From: Paenibacillaceae bacterium
Lineage (GTDB): Bacteria > Bacillota > Bacilli > Paenibacillales > NBRC-103111
Direction: 5' to 3'
Assembly: GCA_029256185.1 (NCBI GenBank)
Contig: JAQSYI010000059.1
Location: 1-43,467 of the forward strand
DNA length: 43,467 nt
Numbering within the stretch: the stretch's first letter is position 1; each line of letters starts with the position of its first letter. Below, one piece after another: positions 16,799 through 25,263 of this stretch. The notes beneath the pieces are model-generated. The model was not told where the DNA came from. It saw only the letters and a program-made list of their open reading frames with translations, and ran no database searches. The position numbers and the translations under genes were made by a program.

Positions 16799-17677
16799 AT
16801 GAACTGGATGAAACGGCAGAGGCGGCTTGGGCTTGTGTTCATCGCTCCCAACCTGTTGGGGATGACCGTCTTCATGCTTATACCTGCTCTGTTCTCGTTT
16901 TACCTGATGTTTACCGACTGGGTATTCGCGAGTGGCCAGATACCCCGGTTTATCGGATTGGATAATTTCCGCATGATGATCGGAGACGAGATGTTTCTGG
17001 TCTCGCTGAAGAATACGTTCCTGTTGCTGCTTCCTGTTCCGGTCTCGATTGGCTTCGGCTTCCTGATCGCGGTGATGCTGAACAACCGGGTTTATTTCCA
17101 GAAGGTGCTGCGGGCCTTCTTCTTCGCCCCGTATTTCACCAGCGGCATTGCCATCGCCTTTGTCTGGATGGTGCTGTTTCAGCCGACCAACGGTCCGATC
17201 AATGCTTTCCTGCGGTCCCTTGGAATGGAGAACACGCCCCAGTGGTTTGCTTCCCCCGACACGGCCATGTACGCGATCCTCATTATGTTCGTTGCCGGAG
17301 GAATCGGCTACAACATGATCATCTATCTGGCTGCCTTGCAGGAAATCTCCACAGAGCAGATGGAAGCCGCCAAGATGGACGGAGCCACTTTTTGGCAGCT
17401 GCTGCGGCTGGTTATCATACCGCTGGTCAGCCCCACCACCTTTTTTCTGATGATTACCGGTTTTATCGGCTCCATCAAGGGCTTCGGGATGATCTACGCG
17501 ATTACCCAGGGCGGACCCGCCAACAGCACTACTGTATTGTCCATCTTCGCATACAAGGAGGCCTTTAATTTCTATGAAATGGGATACGCCTCTGCGATTT
17601 CCTGGACCATGTTTCTGTTCATTCTGCTTATTACCCTGATTCAATGGACCGGGCAGAAGAAGTGGGTCCATTACTAG
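16799..17677 (+). CDS. ABC sugar transporter permease, first subunit (CUT1, MalF/UgpA-like)
   Basis: Inner-membrane subunit with about six transmembrane helices, 292 residues. The first helix is near residues 10-35 (LVFIAPNLLGMTVFMLIP). The EAA loop that contacts the ATPase reads EQMEAAKMDGATFWQLLRLV, then IIPLVSPT. The ATG at 16799 follows AAAGGCGG. The partner permease follows after 18 nt. No ATP-binding subunit is encoded nearby, so an MsmX-like shared ATPase must serve it (family knowledge). Confidence 0.92.
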   Translation: MNWMKRQRRLGLVFIAPNLLGMTVFMLIPALFSFYLMFTDWVFASGQIPRFIGLDNFRMMIGDEMFLVSLKNTFLLLLPVPVSIGFGFLIAVMLNNRVYFQKVLRAFFFAPYFTSGIAIAFVWMVLFQPTNGPINAFLRSLGMENTPQWFASPDTAMYAILIMFVAGGIGYNMIIYLAALQEISTEQMEAAKMDGATFWQLLRLVIIPLVSPTTFFLMITGFIGSIKGFGMIYAITQGGPANSTTVLSIFAYKEAFNFYEMGYASAISWTMFLFILLITLIQWTGQKKWVHY

Positions 17678-17695
17678 AGAGGAGGCTAAACCTGC

Positions 17696-18544
17696 ATGGC
17701 AACAGGATTGTCCCAAAAAAATAAAGAGAGGCTGGGCAAAAGCTGCAACACGCTGGTCATGCTGCTCTGCAGTCTGGTGCTGCTGGCCCCGATGGCCTGG
17801 ATGATCAGCACCTCATTCAAGCTGGCCAAGGATGTGTTTGCATATCCGATCCAATGGATTCCCCAAACGCCCGTTCTGGAAAATCATATCAAGGTATGGA
17901 CGGCGGGCGACGGCTTTCTCATGTTCTATCTGAACTCCCTCAAGATTTCACTGATTCTGATGATAGCCGCGCCGCTCTTGGCCGCATTCGCCGCATACGG
18001 CTTCAGCCGGATCGCATTCAAAGGCAGGGATGCCATCTTCATGCTGTACCTGTGCCTGATGATGATTCCGCCTCAGGTATTGTTTGTGCCTAAGTTCATT
18101 ATGTTCGAGTGGATGGGTATCTATAATACCCACTGGGCTCTGATTCTCCCGGGACTGTTCACCGTTTTCGGAGTGTTTATGATCAGACAGTTTTTTCTGG
18201 GCATTCCCCACGAGATTTCCGAAGCGGCGTTTATAGACGGGGCGGGGCACTTCCGTATTTTCTTCCAGCTGTTCCTTCCGTTGTCCAAGCCTGCTCTTGC
18301 CACCTTCGCCATTATTGATTTTACCTGGACCTGGAATGACTATGAGAACCCGCTGATCTTCCTGCTGGACAAAAAGCTGTATACCGTGCCCCTGGGCATG
18401 CAAAATTTCATGCAGGAGGCGGGTGTTGACTATAATCTGATGATGGCAGCCGCTACGGCAGCGGTGGTTCCTCTGCTGCTGGTGTTTTTTGCCGGACAGA
18501 AATATATTATCCAAGGCTTCGCCAGCTCTGCGGTGAAGGGATGA
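17696..18544 (+). CDS. ABC sugar transporter permease, second subunit (CUT1, MalG/UgpE-like)
   Basis: Second membrane subunit, 282 residues with about six helices. The N-terminal helix (LVMLLCSLVLLAPMAWMIST) is followed by the FK motif segment, and the EAA loop reads ISEAAFIDGAGHFRIFFQLF then LPLSKPA. The ATG at 17696 is preceded by GAGAGGAGG. It ends the plus-strand operon; a hairpin shared with the convergent protease gene follows 30 nt later. Confidence 0.92.
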   Translation: MATGLSQKNKERLGKSCNTLVMLLCSLVLLAPMAWMISTSFKLAKDVFAYPIQWIPQTPVLENHIKVWTAGDGFLMFYLNSLKISLILMIAAPLLAAFAAYGFSRIAFKGRDAIFMLYLCLMMIPPQVLFVPKFIMFEWMGIYNTHWALILPGLFTVFGVFMIRQFFLGIPHEISEAAFIDGAGHFRIFFQLFLPLSKPALATFAIIDFTWTWNDYENPLIFLLDKKLYTVPLGMQNFMQEAGVDYNLMMAAATAAVVPLLLVFFAGQKYIIQGFASSAVKG

Positions 18545-18560
18545 AGTCAATGGTCCTAAT

Positions 18561-18606
18561 AGTAAAAAAAGCAACAGCCCTGCGGATGGATGCCGGCAGG
18601 GCTGTT
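18561..18606 (-). terminator. Terminator for the subtilase gene, possibly used from both sides
   Basis: AACAGCCCTGC (18573-18583) and GCAGGGCTGTT (18596-18606) form a perfect 11-bp stem. On the minus strand the stem is followed by GCTTTTTTTACT, a proper U run. On the plus strand the tail is only TTTGCACGTTT, so stopping the permease operon here would be weaker. Confidence 0.82.
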
Positions 18607-18627
18607 TGCACGTTTGGCCGGGTGGAT

Positions 18628-20517
18628 TTACTCCCCGTATCGCTCGGCGATGCGGTCGAATTCCCGCTGCAGCCACTGGGGCAGATAGCTTAGGGAATTG
18701 CGGCTCTGGTCGGCCATCTCCAATGCCTTGACCACATCAATCAGGCCGTATCCGAAGTGCTTGTCCTTGCCCGGCTCTCCGATATCGGTGGCGGAGCTGC
18801 GCATAATCTCCATCACCTCGGTATTCTTCAGCCAGGGATTGGCGGAGCGGATGAGCGCCGCTAATGCCGAGACATGGGGACTGGCCATGGATGTTCCCGA
18901 TAAGGAGGCGTACTGGTTGTCGGGATAGGTGCTGGGGATGCTGACCCCGGGCGCGGCCACATCGATGTAGTCGCCGTAGTTGGAGAAGGATGCCTTGTTC
19001 TTCTTGGCGTCGGTGGCTGCTACGGCGAAGACTTCCGGGTAAGCGGCCGGATAGCCGGGACGCTCCGTATTGTCATTGCCGCTGGCTGCAATCAGCACCA
19101 CATCCTTGTCATAGGCGTACTTGATGGCATCATGGAGGAATTGGGCATCCGCATAGTTGCCCAGACTCATGTTGATAACCTTGGCGCCGTGGTCTGCGGC
19201 CCAGATCACGCCCTGCGCTACGGCGTAGGTGCTGCCCGAGCCGGATGCATCCAGCACCTTGACCGGAAGCACGGGATTGTACCAGGTCATGCCTGCCACG
19301 CCCTCCCCGTTGTTCACCAAGGCGGAGATCACACCCGCCACATGGGTGCCGTGTCCCACATCATCCTCCGGAGGAGTTTTGCCCTGCGTGGTGATATTGA
19401 TGCCTTCCCGCAAATGGTCTTTCAGGTCGGGATGGTTCAGATCCACACCTGTATCCACAACGGCCACCTGGACATCCTCGCTTCCTCTGTCAATCCCCCA
19501 TCCCTGAAGGGTTTCGATGATGGGCAGATTCCACTGGTAACGGGAATACAGGGCATCATTGGGCGCCGCGGCTTCATTGATGTTATAGGCATCCTGCTCC
19601 CCGGCGCTTGTCCGGTCATTGGTGAGGTACAGATAATGGGGCTCCGCATATTCCACATTCCATTTGCGGAAATACTCCATCATCTGCTGGGCTTCCATAT
19701 CGGCCGATTCGAATATATAGGTATAGCCCAGTTGCCGAGGAGCACTGGCTCCTAACTCGCTTTGAATCTGAGCCAATTGGTCGCTTGAGGGAGGGGCGGC
19801 GAATTTCACTACCACCTGATTCTTGTGGTAATGGCTGGTTCCCTCATTCTCCTCCGGATGATCCACCGTCACATCCTGCAAGGTATCGGTATCCACAGAC
19901 TCGATCTTCCAGTTGCCTTCGGCGGGATACGGAACGACCCGCAAATTTTTCATCTGATGGTCGTGAACCTGATTAAGAATCCCCTGATGGACAAGGCCTG
20001 CAATAGCAGATGTTCCATCCGGGGAGCGTGCGGCTATGGCGAAATAGACGCCCGAGCCCGTCAGAACAGGCGGTGATTGATAATCCTGCCCGTTGCGGGC
20101 CGCTGCCGTTGCCGCCTCCAGCTCTGCCGCTGCGCTTTTTTCTTCTTCAGGAGTTAACGTCCCTGTTTCTACAGGGCTCCCCGCATCGGCTCCCTCAGCG
20201 CCGGTGGTAAGATAGACCAGCTTCTTCATATGAGGATGCTCTGCCTGAAGCGTTCCCAGCATCTGACGGATATCCTCCCGGCCGGCCTGGGCGGGCAGCC
20301 CCTCTGCGGCATTCCTCAGGTCGATGGCGCATTGGTTGCGGCACAGCTCATTGGTGGCTGCAACATCATTCTCCACCAAATGCTGCTTTATGGACACCTC
20401 CCGTTCGGGAGTCAGATTGCTCTCATCAGGCTGGACGGATCTGTCCGATGCGCCGCGAGGCAATAAAAACAGCGCCAGCGCCGCCAGCAAGGCAATGATT
20501 CCGATACGTCTGATCAT
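18628..20517 (-). CDS. Secreted subtilisin-like serine protease (S8 family) with long N-terminal extension
   Basis: 629 residues. A hydrophobic segment at 5-20 acts as signal peptide or anchor. Residues 25-225 are an extension I do not recognise. Residues 228-300 look like a fervidolysin-type propeptide (KNQVVVKFAAPPSSDQLAQI; YTYIFESADMEAQ). The peptidase domain from about 325 has catalytic Asp355 (VAVVDTGVDLNHPDL), His389 (GHGTHVAGV), oxyanion Asn481 (AASGNDN) and Ser543 (SGTSMASPHVSA). All key residues are intact. A Cys pair (C59, C63) sits in the extension. The gene is alone, convergent with the sugar operon and ended by a strong terminator. Physiological substrate unknown. Confidence 0.93.
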   Translation of the reverse strand: MIRRIGIIALLAALALFLLPRGASDRSVQPDESNLTPEREVSIKQHLVENDVAATNELCRNQCAIDLRNAAEGLPAQAGREDIRQMLGTLQAEHPHMKKLVYLTTGAEGADAGSPVETGTLTPEEEKSAAAELEAATAAARNGQDYQSPPVLTGSGVYFAIAARSPDGTSAIAGLVHQGILNQVHDHQMKNLRVVPYPAEGNWKIESVDTDTLQDVTVDHPEENEGTSHYHKNQVVVKFAAPPSSDQLAQIQSELGASAPRQLGYTYIFESADMEAQQMMEYFRKWNVEYAEPHYLYLTNDRTSAGEQDAYNINEAAAPNDALYSRYQWNLPIIETLQGWGIDRGSEDVQVAVVDTGVDLNHPDLKDHLREGINITTQGKTPPEDDVGHGTHVAGVISALVNNGEGVAGMTWYNPVLPVKVLDASGSGSTYAVAQGVIWAADHGAKVINMSLGNYADAQFLHDAIKYAYDKDVVLIAASGNDNTERPGYPAAYPEVFAVAATDAKKNKASFSNYGDYIDVAAPGVSIPSTYPDNQYASLSGTSMASPHVSALAALIRSANPWLKNTEVMEIMRSSATDIGEPGKDKHFGYGLIDVVKALEMADQSRNSLSYLPQWLQREFDRIAERYGE

Positions 20518-20760
20518 GCCGGAAACCTCCGTTCTTCCTCATCGAAATAATATTGTTCCAAGCCATTTGCGAAGGACAGGCTTCAAAGCATAGGCTCTGC
20601 TTTGCCAGGGTATTTTATACCGCTTAGAGCTCAACTTCGTATTACGTTTGCGTGCGGTTTATGGTACCATAAGGATATATGCCACGGGTGTTAGCATATG
20701 CTCACGACACTGGCTTTTCCGCAGAAGGAGAGCCGAAGCCATTAGGAGGAAATACTGTTT
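20518..20760. other. Divergent intergenic region between protease and ypuI
   Basis: It must hold promoters for both genes, but none is convincing. Two perfect 10-bp palindromes are visible, ATGGTACCAT at 20661-20670 and AGCATATGCT at 20693-20702. A TTAGGAGGAAATAC ribosome-binding region precedes the ATG at 20761. Confidence 0.5.
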
Positions 20761-21261
20761 ATGTCAAACCATAATGTCAAGAACCTAAGTGAAACTACCC
20801 GCGTGAAGCTGAAGGAAGCCATTGCCAAGATGGAGCTGTTTCTCAACCATCATGCTCTTGAGCAGCTGAATATGGAGAATGAACAAGCCATGGGAGAGTT
20901 TTACCAAGCCTACCTGCAGGATACCCGGCACTTGCTCGTGTTCTCGGAGGTGGCCTATGAGAAGCTGGGAGTCAGCCTGCGGCGTCCCCAGTTTAATCAA
21001 GACTATGCCGAAAAAGTGCTCTACGACGTTTATCATAACTGCATCAATAATTTCTTTTATCCCAAAAATGAATGCTATTCCGAAGACGGGCGCTACGCCT
21101 ATACCGGACAGGATGCCATCCGCTTCCGCAAAAAGCCTAACCGCATTGTCCGCGATCTGACCATTGAGCTCTCCAAGATTTTTGAGGAGCTGCGCGAGGA
21201 TTTGGCTTACTACGAAACCGACTACATCACCAAACGCCGGATGCAGGGCGAGAAAATTTAA
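20761..21261 (+). CDS. ypuI: YpuI family protein (DUF3907)
   Basis: Small soluble protein of 166 residues, conserved in Bacillales, function unknown. It is mostly helical with a central conserved segment, VLYDVYHNCINNFFYPKN, followed by the SEDGRYAYTGQDAIRF stretch that I associate with YpuI. No signal peptide or membrane segment. AGGAGG lies about 12 nt before the ATG. A strong terminator 15 nt after the stop makes it monocistronic. Confidence 0.78.
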   Translation: MSNHNVKNLSETTRVKLKEAIAKMELFLNHHALEQLNMENEQAMGEFYQAYLQDTRHLLVFSEVAYEKLGVSLRRPQFNQDYAEKVLYDVYHNCINNFFYPKNECYSEDGRYAYTGQDAIRFRKKPNRIVRDLTIELSKIFEELREDLAYYETDYITKRRMQGEKI

Positions 21262-21276
21262 CAAAAGCTAGCAGAG

Positions 21277-21300
21277 GATGCCGGAAACGGCATCTTTTTT
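21277..21300 (+). terminator. Rho-independent terminator after ypuI
   Basis: Perfect 7-bp stem GATGCCG/CGGCATC with a GAAA tetraloop and six Ts. Confidence 0.92.
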
Positions 21301-21363
21301 ATGGGGATGAAGCGGGCTTGTTTTTCATTTCTCCGGGCACAATGTGTACGGGAGGTGATAACG

Positions 21364-21570
21364 ATGCCGGAAGTCAAATGTGCTGTAGCCAACTGCACAT
21401 ACTGGAATGAGGGCAACAAATGCGGTGCCGATGCCATCATGATTGAAACGGACAAGCGTGCCAACGCCGATGTCTATTCCGAATTTGCCGAAGAATACCT
21501 TGACACAAGCCATGAGGATGCTGCCCCCAATGTGAGAAGCACCTGTTGCCACACCTTCAAAAGCAAATAG
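21364..21570 (+). CDS. DUF1540 small cysteine-rich protein
   Basis: 68 residues, beginning MPEVKCAVANCTYW. Cysteines at C6, C11, C20 and a CC pair near the C-terminus (STCCHTF) suggest a metal-binding fold, as proposed for DUF1540 proteins common in spore-forming Firmicutes. The ATG at 21364 follows GGGAGGTG; open reading upstream to 21301 overlaps the ypuI terminator and is unlikely to be translated. The next gene follows after 20 nt. Confidence 0.85.
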   Translation: MPEVKCAVANCTYWNEGNKCGADAIMIETDKRANADVYSEFAEEYLDTSHEDAAPNVRSTCCHTFKSK

Positions 21571-21590
21571 TTCAAGGGGGCGTATAGCAG

Positions 21591-22160
21591 ATGGACGGGT
21601 ATGATGAAGAGGATTGGGATGAGGAGACCGCTTCTTTTCTGGGTGAAATCAACTCGGTTAATACGCTCATTACCGGGGATCATTACCGTGACGGGGCATT
21701 AGCCCCGGATACAGGCCGGCCGGGAATGGAGCATGCGGAAGATCCCTATGACCCATACGTTAATGAAGAATTACCAAGCAATGCCGGTCTTCACAAAGCC
21801 ATAGCCGATTCTTATACGGAATTTGGCGGAGAGCTTAGTCCCGCCCAGGCCGTCCATCCCGGACTGGCCCGCCAGACGGTGGACGACTTCAAACGCGATA
21901 CTGCGGCATACCGCGGCGAATCAGTTGCCGGCCGGGATGATGAAGCGGACCATGGATCACGCCAAGGGGCCTGGGGCTGGATCGCCATGGTTGCGGCTGT
22001 CGCTTCCCTGTTTTATTGGCCGGCGGTTCTGGCTCCTGCAGCGGCTGTGCTTGGCGTAATTGCCTTTATCCGCGGCAGCAAAGCTCTGGGCGCATGGTCG
22101 GTTGCTCTGGGGCTGGTATCGCTTTTGGCATACTTTTATTTGGTTCCATACTATTCCTAA
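21591..22160 (+). CDS. Small membrane protein with acidic N-terminal half and two to three C-terminal helices
   Basis: 189 residues. Residues 1-125 are hydrophilic and very acidic (MDGYDEEDWDEETASFLGEI). The last 65 residues hold hydrophobic segments WGWIAMVAAVASLFYW, VLAPAAAVLGVIAFI and WSVALGLVSLLAYFYLV. The pattern recalls DUF4190-like tails but I cannot name the family. An AAGGGGG element precedes the ATG. It lies 20 nt after the DUF1540 gene and is followed by a terminator hairpin, so the two likely form one small operon. Confidence 0.8.
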   Translation: MDGYDEEDWDEETASFLGEINSVNTLITGDHYRDGALAPDTGRPGMEHAEDPYDPYVNEELPSNAGLHKAIADSYTEFGGELSPAQAVHPGLARQTVDDFKRDTAAYRGESVAGRDDEADHGSRQGAWGWIAMVAAVASLFYWPAVLAPAAAVLGVIAFIRGSKALGAWSVALGLVSLLAYFYLVPYYS

Positions 22161-22186
22161 CTTCAAACAGCTTCATGACTGGTGCA

Positions 22187-22230
22187 AAAGGCAGCCTTCC
22201 CGTTCCGTACGGGAGAGGCTGTCTTTGTTT
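22187..22230 (+). terminator. Terminator after the 21591 gene
   Basis: AAAGGCAGCC pairs with GGCTGTCTTT and CCCG with CGGG across an internal TT/AGA mismatch; the tail is CTTTGTTT. It immediately precedes the PurBox-like cluster. Confidence 0.7.
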
Positions 22231-22232
22231 GG

Positions 22233-22383
22233 AATGTTCGGTTATTAGTCAAGAATTTTTTTGCGTTTTGTGATACATTTACGAACGATCTATTCTTATT
22301 TTGTTCAAAAAGTTTTGTATTGACTTTATTTCTAACATCAAGCACAATAAAAACAGGTAAAAACGAGTTGAAAACCGAACGAA
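22233..22383 (+). promoter_or_regulatory. Promoter of the nucleoside transporter operon with PurBox-like sites
   Basis: A sigma-A promoter TTGACT (22320-22325), 17 nt, CACAAT (22343-22348) fits. Around it are sites resembling the PurR PurBox AWWWCCGAACWWT: 22233-22245 on the minus strand (ATAACCGAACATT, 13/13), 22277-22289 (ATTTACGAACGAT, 11/13) and 22371-22383 (AAAACCGAACGAA, 11/13). A GTTCA at 22303-22307 faces the CGAAC at 22282-22286 across 16 nt. Purine control would fit the transporter function. No purine riboswitch was seen. Confidence 0.5.
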
Positions 22384-22493
22384 TGCAAGAAAATGTTGTC
22401 TGTGATGCTTTTTGGCGAAAAAAGGGATTAGGCAGGAAGAGATGAATACCCGGCTTCAACCGGATTTTGTCTCAAACAACAAGGAGGAGAAAC

Positions 22494-23648
22494 ATGAACA
22501 GGAAGAGTGGAGTCTTGAAATTGGGTTTGGCCGCATTGTTGAGCCTGACCGCCGTACTGTCCGGATGCGGAGAGAAAGAGGAAGAAGCGGGAGCATCCGC
22601 CGCCGCATCGGTAACACCGACAACGGCAGCATCTGCAGTAGCCGATAGCGGGATCAAGAACCCCAGGGTTGCGTTTGTTTACATTGGCCCTCCAGGCGAT
22701 GGCGGCTATACTTACCAGCATGACCAAGGCAGATTGTATATGGAGAAGGAACTGGGCATTAAAGCGAAGTTCGTTGAGAATGTTCCGGAGAGCGCGGATG
22801 CGGAGCGGATCATCACCCAGCTCGCACAAGAGAACGACATTATCTTCACCACCAGCTTTGGCTATATGGACTATACCTTGAACGTGGCGAAGAAATTCCC
22901 CAAGGTGAAATTCTTCCACTGCTCCGGGTACAAGGTATCCGACAACATGAGCACCTATTTCGGAAAAAACTACCAAGCCAGCTACCTGTCCGGCATCGTG
23001 GCAGGCAAGACCACCAAGAACAACACCATCGGTTATATCGGGGCATTCCCGATTCCCGAAGTTATTTATAACATCAATGCTTTTGCTCTGGGCGCTCAAA
23101 GCGTCAACAAGGATGCCAAGGTGCATGTGGTTTGGTCCAACACCTGGTATGACCCCACAACCGAGCGTCAAGCGGCAATCAGCCTTCTTGATAAAGGCGC
23201 CGACGTGCTGATGGCTTACCAGGATTCTCCTGCTACTATCGAAGCTGCCAAAGAGCGCGGAGCTTTCGCCGGCGGCAATGACTCCGACATGTCGCGCTTT
23301 GCTCCGGACAACTATACCACCAACCCTGTATGGAACTGGGGACCGTATTATGTGAAGGCTGTCAAGTCCGTAATAGACGGCACCTTCAAGAGCGAGCAGT
23401 TCTCCGGTGACATGAAGGACGGCACAGTGGCTCTTGCTCCTTTCGGCAACAAGGTTCCGGATGATGTGAAGAAGCTGGTAACCGACAAGCAGAAGGAAAT
23501 TATTGACGGAACCTTCGATGTATTCACCGGTCCGATTGTTGACCAAGCCGGCGCCTCCAAGGTTGCCGAAGGCAAGAAGCTGACGTTGGAAGAAGTGCTT
23601 GGCATGAACTGGTTCATCAAGGGTGTAGAAGGTACAATTCCGAAGTGA
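22494..23648 (+). CDS. nupN: BMP-family substrate-binding lipoprotein of a purine nucleoside ABC transporter
   Basis: 384-residue lipoprotein. Signal peptide ends in lipobox VLSGC with Cys25, followed by a Glu/Ala/Thr-rich linker. The mature protein has the BMP fold signatures RVAFVYIGPPGDGGYTY, FTTSFGYMDYTLNVAKKFP and ISLLDKGADVLMAYQDSP. BMP (PnrA/NupN) proteins bind nucleosides; the PurBox-like promoter agrees. The ATG at 22494 follows AAGGAGGAG. It heads an operon with one ATPase and two permeases, the order of B. subtilis nupNOPQ. The exact ligand is not certain. Confidence 0.88.
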   Translation: MNRKSGVLKLGLAALLSLTAVLSGCGEKEEEAGASAAASVTPTTAASAVADSGIKNPRVAFVYIGPPGDGGYTYQHDQGRLYMEKELGIKAKFVENVPESADAERIITQLAQENDIIFTTSFGYMDYTLNVAKKFPKVKFFHCSGYKVSDNMSTYFGKNYQASYLSGIVAGKTTKNNTIGYIGAFPIPEVIYNINAFALGAQSVNKDAKVHVVWSNTWYDPTTERQAAISLLDKGADVLMAYQDSPATIEAAKERGAFAGGNDSDMSRFAPDNYTTNPVWNWGPYYVKAVKSVIDGTFKSEQFSGDMKDGTVALAPFGNKVPDDVKKLVTDKQKEIIDGTFDVFTGPIVDQAGASKVAEGKKLTLEEVLGMNWFIKGVEGTIPK

Positions 23649-23665
23649 TATTATAGCAGTAAGGC

Positions 23666-23699
23666 ATGGGGAGGGCTCCTTGTTTGGAGTCTTCCCCAT
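23666..23699 (+). other. Stable intercistronic hairpin between nupN and nupO
   Basis: ATGGGGAGGGCTCC (23666-23679) pairs with GGAGTCTTCCCCAT (23686-23699) over a 6-nt loop, with only G-U wobbles as defects. No T run follows, so an mRNA-stabilising stem that raises nupN over the rest is more likely than full termination. Confidence 0.65.
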
Positions 23700-23730
23700 C
23701 CGTATGAACAATCAAGGGGGCCATATCTTT

Positions 23731-25263
23731 ATGCTGGACCAGGCAGTCGAGATGAAGCGGATAGTAAAACGGTTCGGTTCTGTGCTTGCAAATGATCAAG
23801 TCGATTTTTCGGCAACAGCCGGTGAAATTCATGCTCTGCTTGGAGAGAACGGAGCGGGCAAAAGCACGATGATGAGTATGCTGTCAGGCGTATACCGCGC
23901 TGATGAAGGTGAAATTTACATCGGGGGCAAGCCGGTTAAGATCCGCTCTCCAAAGGATGCGGCGGCCCTGGGCGTAGGTATGGTGTTTCAAAATTTCAGA
24001 CTTGTCCATACCTTGACGGCAACGGAAAACATCGTGCTTGGCGAAAAGTCGTCTTTTTGGCGCGGCACAAAATGGATGAAGGATAAATGCCGGCAGATCG
24101 AAGAACTGGCCGATCACTTCGGATTGTCCTTCGCAGCTGACAGGCCAATATGGCAGCTCTCCGTAGGTGAGCAGCAGCGGGTGGAAATTGTCAAGACCCT
24201 CTACCGGGGAGCCAATATCATCATATTGGATGAACCTACCTCTGTGCTGACGCCCGGTGAAGCGGAGCAATTGTTCGAAACTTTGCAAAGAATGAAGCAG
24301 GAAGGCAAGACGGTTATTATCACTACCCACAAGATGAAGGAAGTCTTGGCTGTATCCGACCGGATTTCGGTTATGCGCAAGGGGAAGATGATCGCTACCC
24401 TGAATACGGCCGACACCAACGAACGCGAATTGGCGCAGCTGATGGTTGGCCGCGAGGTATCCATTGTCAGGCAGCCGAGAAAGCCTACCAAGGGCGAGTC
24501 GCTTCTGACGGTCCGTAAACTGAACGTGAATGCCGACCATGGACGCAAGGCTCTGGATAATCTGTCCTTGTCTGTCCGCAAGGGAGAGATTGTCGGTGTG
24601 GCGGGTGTAGCCGGCAACGGCCAGAAGGAATTGGCAGAGGTGCTTACGGGGCTGCGCGGCTGGAGGGAGGGAGAAATTACCTTCGACGGCAAGCTGGTGA
24701 AGACAGCTTCTGTCCGCGGAGCCATTGATGCGGGTATTGCCCATGTGCCGGAGAACCGGATGAAGAGCGGGCTGGCCGGACGGCTGGGGTCGGTTGACAA
24801 TCTGCTGTTCAAATCCTACCGCACTCCGGAGCATTCCGTATTTGGCATGCTGAAGGCGGCCAAGAACCGGATTTGGTCCAAGTCTCTGGTAGAGGAATTT
24901 GATGTGCAGACGGCATCTCTTGATTCGCCGGTTCAGCAATTATCCGGAGGCAATCAGCAGAAGCTGCTGTTTGCCAGGGAAATCAGCCACCGGCCCAAGC
25001 TGATGGTCGCCGTGCATCCTACTCAGGGCCTTGATGTGGGAGCAACGGAAGGAGTCCACCGCCTGCTGATGGAGCTTCGGGAGTCAGGCAGCGGTGTGCT
25101 GCTCATATCGGAGGATCTTGACGAGCTGCTCCAGCTGTCGGACCGGATTCTGGTTATTTACAACGGGCAAATTATTGGCGAAGAAACCTTTGAAAGTGCG
25201 AACAGAGAACGGATCGGCATGCTTATGGCAGGTATCCGCAACGAGAGAGGAGCTGCTGTATGA
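23731..25263 (+). CDS. nupO: ABC transporter ATPase with two nucleotide-binding domains (nucleoside importer)
   Basis: 510 residues, two ABC domains in tandem. Domain 1 has Walker A GENGAGKST (38-46), signature LSVGEQQ and Walker B IIILDEPTSVLT. Domain 2 has a degenerate Walker A (GVAGNGQKE), signature LSGGNQQKLLFAREI and LMVAVHPTQGLD in place of Walker B, usual for this transporter class, so only one site should hydrolyse efficiently. The start at 23731 is favoured by AAGGGGG at 23714-23720; upstream ATGs at 23704 and earlier are less supported. It overlaps the next gene by 4 nt (ATGA). Confidence 0.9.
   Translation: MLDQAVEMKRIVKRFGSVLANDQVDFSATAGEIHALLGENGAGKSTMMSMLSGVYRADEGEIYIGGKPVKIRSPKDAAALGVGMVFQNFRLVHTLTATENIVLGEKSSFWRGTKWMKDKCRQIEELADHFGLSFAADRPIWQLSVGEQQRVEIVKTLYRGANIIILDEPTSVLTPGEAEQLFETLQRMKQEGKTVIITTHKMKEVLAVSDRISVMRKGKMIATLNTADTNERELAQLMVGREVSIVRQPRKPTKGESLLTVRKLNVNADHGRKALDNLSLSVRKGEIVGVAGVAGNGQKELAEVLTGLRGWREGEITFDGKLVKTASVRGAIDAGIAHVPENRMKSGLAGRLGSVDNLLFKSYRTPEHSVFGMLKAAKNRIWSKSLVEEFDVQTASLDSPVQQLSGGNQQKLLFAREISHRPKLMVAVHPTQGLDVGATEGVHRLLMELRESGSGVLLISEDLDELLQLSDRILVIYNGQIIGEETFESANRERIGMLMAGIRNERGAAV

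Noticed and set aside
22231..22493. Purine riboswitch in the nupN leader
   Set aside because: The conserved core of the aptamer is absent; only PurBox-like DNA sites are seen.
24590..25030. Inactivated second ATPase domain in NupO as a sign of decay
   Set aside because: A degenerate second Walker A and missing catalytic Glu are usual for this class of tandem ABC proteins.
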